Source of the DNA: Bromus sterilis
Lineage: Eukaryota > Streptophyta > Magnoliopsida > Poales > Poaceae
Direction: 5' to 3'
Length of the DNA: 64,000 nucleotides
Assembly: GCA_950022295.1 (NCBI GenBank)
Contig: OX465596.1
Coordinates: 9,548,001-9,612,000, forward strand
Numbering within the stretch: the stretch's first letter is position 1; every line of letters starts with the position of its first letter. Position numbers and translations under genes: made by a program. This document shows, one piece after another, positions 58,020-64,000 of the stretch. The notes below the pieces were generated by a model. The model was not told the DNA's origin and did not search any database. It saw nothing but the letters and a program-made list of their open reading frames with translations.

Positions 58020-58906
58020 TTAGCTCAAAACAAATCATTAAATGCATGAAAAATAGCAAATGAAGTCAGAAAGGGTTGAAATTTTATTATGTGGCTTTGA
58101 ATGTTGCATGTTCAATGCAAAAAAAGTCTTGAGTTCAAATAAGTTTAGAAAAATGAAATGCCTTTGAAACAGATGTGTTTTCGTATGAAATCCTCTTACT
58201 TTGAAAGAGATGGTCCAGTTTGTACACGAAGTGCATCCAGTTTTTGCCGTAATCCTCTCAACTTCTGCACACATGCTATGTGGGTCAAATGATGATACCA
58301 TGCCAAGTTTCAACCTTTTCTGAGTTCAGTTGTTGTGCTTTCCAATTACAGGCTCATTTAGCTCAAAATAAATCATTAAATGCATGAAAAATAGCAAATG
58401 AAGTCAGAAAGGGTTGAAATTTTAGTATGTGGCTTTGAATGCTGCATGTTGGATGCAAAAAAAGTCTTGAGTTGAAATAAGTTTAGGAAAATGAAATGCC
58501 TTTGAAACACATGTGTTTTCGTATGAAACCCTCGTACTTTGAAAGAGATGATCCAGTTTGTACACGAAGTGCATCCAGTTTTCGCCGTAATCCTCTCAAC
58601 TTTTGCACACATGCTATGTGGGTCAAATGATGATACCATGCCAAGTTTCAATCATTTTCTGAGTTCAGTTTTAGTGCTTTACAATTACAGGGTCATTTAG
58701 CTCAAAATAAATCATTAAATGCATGAAAAATAGCAAATGAAGTCAGAAAGGGTTGAAATTTTAGTATGTGGCTTTGAATGCTGCATGTTGGATGCAAAAA
58801 AAAGTCTTGAGTTGAAATAAGTTTAGAAAAATGAAATGCCTTTGAAACACATGTGTTTTCGTCTGAAACCCTCGTTCTTTGAAAGAGATGGTCCAGTTTG
58901 TACACG
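58020..58906 (-). repeat. Distal 338-bp repeats, interrupted by element C
   Basis: About 2.6 monomers resume after the module block. The last is cut inside GTCCAGTTTGTACACG, where element C begins. ACACG (58902-58906) would be one side of its target duplication. Confidence 0.85.
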
Positions 58907-59985
58907 TGATGGCTTCTCGCCCCTCGTTGGTTACCCCAAGTGGAAGGTTTGAGATGCAGTGTAGAAGCAAGTTTCCCTCAGTGAAGATAGCAAGGTTATC
59001 GAACCAGTAGGACTCAGGAGATACAAGTAGGTGGCAACGTCGCCAGAAATTGCTTCCTGACTAGGGTGTTGTCGTGGACCTGCACACAGCAACAGATAAC
59101 TTTGCTCCCAACGAGTACAGAGGAGTTGTCAATTCATCCGGCCTTGTCGTTTACAAAGGATCAACGCAAGAGATAAAAGGTGCAAAGGAAAGTAAAAGAT
59201 GAAAGTAAATTGAGGGTGTGAACAATAATGTGAAGATGGACCGGGGTCCCGTGATTTTCACTAGTGATGTCTCTCTCCCAAAAGACGATAAAAGTGCTAG
59301 CGAGGTAAACAAATCACAGTTGGGAAATTGATAGGATTATGAAGGCACCGCAATGCCAACTATGCTGCAAAGAAAGGAAGGGCTAAAAAACAATGGGCAG
59401 TACGCCAAGGTAAGTAGACCGAAATCCATCTGCATCTACTACGAATCATCAACCTTGAGATATCTATCCAGAACATCTCGCTGGTATTAAGTTGTGAATC
59501 CCACCCAAAGTGTAAACTCAAAGCAACAGACAACTTCATTAAAAGAACTTTGCGTAAATTAAACAATCCTTGCACCCGCAGGTACAAGCACCATTGTTTT
59601 ATCCCTGGTGGCAACAACACATCCCCTAGTCTCATGTTTTTGTCACTCAAGCTTGACATCAAGGGGCTGAACCCACAATCGAAGATAACGCTCTCTCTTG
59701 GAGTTGGAAATAAAATACTTGGCCAAAGCAAATACCGCAACGGAGAACATGCAAGAATTTACTCAAGAACAAAATATAAAAGAGAAGAACCAAATATTTT
59801 ACTCATCACAATCTGAACATAGTCTCATAATCCATCAGATCCCAACAAACTCAGCATAGCAACAACAGAAATTACATAGATGCCTCGATCATGTGAAGCA
59901 GCTCACGAGGACTCGAAAGTGGAAGCACAAAGAGGGGAGAGATTCATCACATAGCTACTGGTCACGGACCCATGGTCCAAGGGGA

Positions 59986-60015
59986 CTACTCACGGTACAT
60001 ACGGGAGGCGTGCAT
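59986..60015 (-). other. Conserved nine-codon micro-ORF or splice-donor site in the LTR of C
   Basis: The frame reads MHASRMYRE then TAG and overlaps GTGAGTAG, at the equivalent position to elements A and B. Confidence 0.45.
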
Positions 60016-60168
60016 GGCTATGGATGGTCTCCCGGAGGGGGTTCCTCCTTCCGGCAGGGTGCCGGGGCAGCTTCTCCAGGCAGCCCCGATCTTGAAACGG
60101 CGGCGGCGGCGGTACAGAGGCGAGATCGCGAAAGAGGGATCGATATTAGGGGTTTCCACCCCGAGGGG

Positions 60169-60176
60169 TAAATATA
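60169..60176 (-). promoter_or_regulatory. Possible TATA box in the LTR of C
   Basis: TATATTTA on the minus strand, about 155 bp before the micro-ORF, is shared with element B (20229-20236). Element A has the weaker CTATTTATTC. Confidence 0.35.
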
Positions 60177-60550
60177 GGCGAAGGGGGGCATCGAGGGGAC
60201 CCACGAGGCATTCAGGAAGGTCCCTCGCACGGCCCAGGGTGGGGCCGCGCCACCTGCCCTCCTGGCTGCCTGGTGGTGGCCCCCCCTTCCCTCTCTTGGT
60301 GATTTCGGAAGCTTCTGTTGCGCTGATTTTTTATATATTTTTCCCGGAATTTTTGGAGCACTTTTAATGGCCGGAAAACCTGAAATACAAAAACAGCGGA
60401 AAACAAAAACTGGCAACTGGGTGCACTGAGTTAATAGGTTAGTCCAAATAGGTTCAAAAGTGTATGAAAGTTCAAGCAAAACATGGCAAAGTCACACAAA
60501 ACATGCATGGAGCAAGCAGAAATTATAGATACGTTTGGGACGTATCAACA

Positions 60551-61500
60551 TCCCCAAGCTTAATTCCTGCTCGTCCTTGAGTAGGTAAATGATAACAAGC
60601 ATAATTTCTGTGCTGACATGCCACACAACCAAATAAGGACTTCTAAGTAAAGCAATCAAAGCATGCAATTCAATTCAAGTCTTAACAAGCAAGAGTCTAT
60701 ATTAGCATTGACACAAGCAACAAAAGAACAAAGGTTCAAGAGCTCTTGCTGTCCGTGAATCGAATGTCTCTAGATGGTGTTTGCGTGGAAGCAGGGGATA
60801 GGGAAATACGAGAGAAAAAGTAAGGTTGTTGAGAACAACTATCTACTAAAGTCTCACACTTAGTCTCCTTTGGATTCTTATCTTGACTCGTCCCCAGACC
60901 ACTAGTCAGGTACAAGTCAAACTGATCCACTCCCTTTCAATATTTTGAGCACTCATGCAATGGGTGAGCATGAGCAAGAAAGTTGACACCTAAAAGGAGA
61001 AACAGAAAGAAGGTGGAGGAGGAAGACAAAAAGGTGTGAAAGGCTCACATCGATGAGGACAATCATAGGCGAGAGAAGGCCATATGATAGATATGAATTG
61101 AGGAGCAGGGATTGCCATACAACGGATGCACATGTGAGCTAAAATCTCTCCAAGGGAACTAGTGGGGGTGCATCTAACTTTCTTGCTCAAGCAGACCTAG
61201 AGCTCTTTTGAGGAGGCTCATAATTGGATTATACAAGCCAAGTTCTATAGTGTAAAAGTTCCCCACATAGCTATATGCATGATGATAATCTCTATGGAGT
61301 ACAAGGGATAGAAGATGAAGTACTAGTGTGGATCTCTCAAAAGGAATATTAGTATGCCCCCTTCTCTCTTTTTATTTTTTTATTTTTCTCTTTTATTTTT
61401 ATTTTTTGGTGGCCTCAATGGCTCTTTCTATTTAACTCTCATTTGTCCTCTTTGGGATCTTTTGATTTTGTCCTCTTTGGGATCTTTTCCTCACTTTAGG
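60551..61500 (-). other. 3' spacer and polypurine-like motif of element C
   Basis: AAGCTTGGGGA on the minus strand (60551-60561) abuts the LTR. The remainder is non-coding spacer homologous to 8427-9370 and 11005-11736. Confidence 0.7.
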
Positions 61501-64000
61501 GAGGCCGGATGATCAACTGTGATGGGTCCTCATCGTCCGCACACAAGTCTAATGATATGGGTGGTGAACTCCCATATTCAAAGACAAGTCGCCTCAACCA
61601 TACTATCGACTATCTCAAAACTCTTACATAGACTTACTCCAGCCCGATCACTTAGTCGGGGTCTAGGGCGGGCTCGATCATACCACAAAGTGTGCACGAG
61701 ACGGAGTCTCGGACAATCGCATCGCGATGCCCCAAGCTGCGCACATCTAAGGGCCACTTGGTGTATGAAAGACCGCCAGCCAGAACACAACTAAGGTCTC
61801 GAAAACCCATACAAAGACATGCATGTTATAAACATACACGCAGCACACATGCCTTGTATGAACAGCAGGTACCATTGCAATTCTCTACAAAGTGTACAAC
61901 TTTATTTATAACTCTTATAGAGTACACACAGAGATCACATACATGTGATCCAACATTACAACATAAAGCGGAAGCAAATTATATCTGAGTACAGACAAGT
62001 TTAACAAATTGGCTTAAGAAGCCTTATTCAAACATATAGCCCTCCACGAGGGAACCAGTCTGCTGACTGGGACTAGACTAGCTTAACTTCAGTCGTCCAG
62101 CTCGATGAAGAAGCCACCTTCGGGGTCAGTGGCGTCATCTAAAACATAGATTAAGCAAACGTGAGTACAAAGGCGTACTCAGCAAGACTTACATAGGAAC
62201 TATACTACTCATGCACATGTGTCAAGGTAAAAGGAGGTGGGGTTCACTTGCAGAAATGCCAGCTTTGACTTGGCTAATCCTGAACTACGAGTACCAGACT
62301 TGAGGTAAGAAGCGTACACGAGTCCACTACTTTCACCAACCAATTACACCACTATGGTGCCTTCCTCGACTTCCCCACGAGAAAGCACGCCATAGCACTC
62401 ACACTTATCTTGGTGTGTTTTAGAAGTATCCGGTTCAAGTTATCTAATAATCAAGCTAAGCTTTCCAAGCATTCCATAACCGCGGACGCGGCTATTCGAA
62501 TAGTTTTGTTAACCTTGCAAGGGTGTACCGCTACACACACATGACCATCATTTACCGCCTTTGATCTCGACACCATTCAAGGGTTGCCAGCGAGGATGCT
62601 CACCACAACTGTTACCTCATAGCCTATCTAGTCCAAGAAAGCCGCCTACTTGGGTTGGCTACCACAATCGTGAACCCGGCCGGTTTACCGAAGTGGACCC
62701 AAGCGATGTGTGCGTGGTGCATAAGCCGGTCTCGGGTGAGCCGTTCTCTCACTTAGCATCCAGGCCACAAGCCTACCAGAACTCCGAACTACTGCGACAT
62801 CTGGACATCGAAAGGGATGAGTTAATAAGTTGAGAGGGGTCAGTGAGCCCAATGTGTGGTTGTACTCTTCATCTTGGATCACCACACAAGAACTCGGACT
62901 TAGGGCGGTGTTCAACGAGACAACCCACCGTGTACTCCTACACAGCCTCTCATCGTTCACCATGTATTAGGGTCGATTCACCAACACTTTTCTACCATCA
63001 TCCACATGATCATTACCATCCCGACTCACATCACAGTAACAACATGGTATCATACTAAGCATGCAATAAGCGATAACATTTGCAGGGGCCACATGATATC
63101 AAACAACTCCTACAGTTGCTAGGATTGTGGTTTGCTTACTACTGTGAGAAAGTGATAGGTCATGCAAAGGAATGGGTTCATCTATGCGGTAGAAACGAAG
63201 CATGGTGATCATCCTAAACAATGCATAAGCGAGACATGAGAGGGAAGTGGGATTTTATCGACATGATCAATGGGGTTTTGCTTGCCTTGCTGACGAGGTT
63301 CGGGTTCTGGATCTTCAGCGAAGGGGGTGACCTCTTGCTCCGGTTCCACCTCTACTCGACAAACAAAGCACGAAGTAGCAATCAATATGAATGCAATGCT
63401 CAAGCACATGATTGAATGTTAATGCTTGAAGTATAAGTTTTGATGTGTGAGGCAATTCCATTTAAGTGGAATATATTGCATTTAAAATGCAAATTCAAAC
63501 TCCACATTTGAATTCAACATTAACCAAGTTATATGTGATATAGTTTGATCATTTTGAATTATCTTCAAATGTGTATGACATGCCTCTGATGTGTAAGTGA
63601 AATGTAGCATGTTGCCATGGTTCAAGTTGCCAAAAATATTTGAATTGAATTTGATTTAATTCCATTTAAATCAAATAGCAAATGCTACTGATCACATTTT
63701 AAATTCAACTCAAACAGAGTTGAAAATTGCATATTTGGAAAGATAATTTTCTCCTGATCATTTTTCATATATTATTTGTCCAATTTGGAGTTAATATGAA
63801 TTTTCTATGAATTTCCAAAGTTTGGGGTATTTTCTGGAATTTCTGGATTTATTAAACTATTTTTCTTTTCTGGAAATTCATTTACTGCGTCACTGTGATG
63901 TCATGCTGGCGTCAGGGGGGTTTGACCCGAGTCAAACTGACAAGGGGCCCCACCTGTCATCCACAGTGGGGGTTAATCCCCTGCTTAAAATTAACCCGAG
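61501..64000 (-). mobile_element. Unclassified LTR-like repeat, minus orientation, running off the edge
   Basis: Read on the minus strand, the region has TTGCTGAGTACGCCTTTGTA followed by CTCACGTTTGC, a pattern I associate with LTRs of some grass gypsy elements, and a possible LTR end GGACCCATCACA near 61520. A short minus-strand frame (63409-63209) encodes an acidic exon-like stretch (VEVEPEQEVTPFAEDPEPEP). The left part abuts element C at about 61500 without an obvious target duplication. Between 63420 and 63900 it is AT-rich. No polymerase or gag motif is visible, so the class is uncertain. Confidence 0.4.

Larger units (their letters stand above)
29356..58906 (-). mobile_element. CACTA-3: CACTA transposon with AP2-like cargo and giant internal array
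   Basis: The left tip is CACTAGTACAAAACAGGGC at 29356, followed by subterminal repeats. GAA at 29353-29355 would be the target duplication; the other end is not in the window because LTR element C interrupts the array at 58907. Order from the tip: subterminal repeats, AP2-like pseudogene (minus strand), stem-loop, a single 338-bp repeat, stem-loops, palindromic module, subterminal-type repeats, the 24.8-kb array, a second copy of the stem-loop/module block, more array. The order matches CACTA-1 in reverse around the AP2-like gene, so the two share ancestry. At more than 29.5 kb it is unusually large for the superfamily, mainly because of the array. Confidence 0.7.
58907..60550 (-). repeat. 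3' LTR of element C (1,644 bp, uninterrupted)
   Basis: Its ends read TGTTGATACG and GAAGCCATCA in the minus-strand sense. It carries the unoccupied version of the CACTA-1 target site near 60200 (GTGGGTCCCCTCGATG on the minus strand), which proves the extent of CACTA-1. Confidence 0.9.
58907..61500 (-). mobile_element. LTR retrotransposon C, 3' end (same family as A and B)
   Basis: On the minus strand the order is spacer (61500-60551), polypurine-like motif, then 3' LTR (60550-58907). It corresponds to 8427 onward in element A. At about 61500 the similarity stops inside TTTTCCTCACTTTAGG and unrelated sequence begins, so the rest of C has been cut off by another insertion or a deletion. No coding part of C is in view. 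Confidence 0.8.

Noticed and set aside
1..64000. tRNA or rRNA genes and organelle insertions
   Set aside because: No cloverleaf with intact A/B boxes, rRNA core or plastid gene was recognised on reading both strands; a dedicated scan could still find a short one.

Overview
The window is plant nuclear repeat DNA, most likely from a Triticeae grass (wheat, Aegilops, barley or rye type). That assignment is an inference from the transposon types: CACTA elements with CACTAGTA ends and GAACCGGTTC-like subterminal repeats, LTR elements starting TGTTGATACGTC, and a spliced 'gypsy-type transposon' gene. I see no convincing host gene, tRNA, rRNA or CRISPR. Every protein-like stretch is transposon-borne and nearly all are broken.

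Layout. 1-3465 (-): truncated gypsy-type transposon gene, six exon pieces with one in-frame stop. 3466-11004 (+): LTR retrotransposon A (gag-protease remnant, no reverse transcriptase, 3' LTR 9371-11004); its gag is split by a 1,011-bp solo LTR (3611-4621, duplication ACTAG). 11005-21498 (+): 3' end of a second same-family element, B, into which A inserted; B's 3' LTR is split by CACTA-1 (12090-20205, duplication TCC). B sits in the left part of CACTA-2, whose remainder runs to 27493 and carries a decayed accessory gene with a Ulp1-type protease domain. 27494-29355: unassigned spacer. 29356-58906 (-): CACTA-3, with an AP2/ERF-like pseudogene and a 24.8-kb array of about 73 copies of a ~338-bp monomer. 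58907-61500 (-): a third same-family LTR element, C, inserted in the array. 61501-64000: unclassified LTR-like repeat.

The most interesting material is the accessory cargo shared by CACTA-1 and CACTA-3. Both carry an AP2/ERF-like DNA-binding gene behind a TATA box, stem-loop sequences upstream of it, a palindrome-rich module of 250-370 bp, and the 338-bp repeat; CACTA-1 also carries a B3-like gene. In several stem-loops the arms differ between copies but stay complementary to each other, while flanks and loops remain recognisably homologous. This looks like compensatory change and is my best candidate for an undescribed feature. Within the array, an 11-monomer block of 3,722 bp has been duplicated recently, on top of older block duplications.

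All calls are from reading the sequence; family names rest on recognised motifs, not on database searches.
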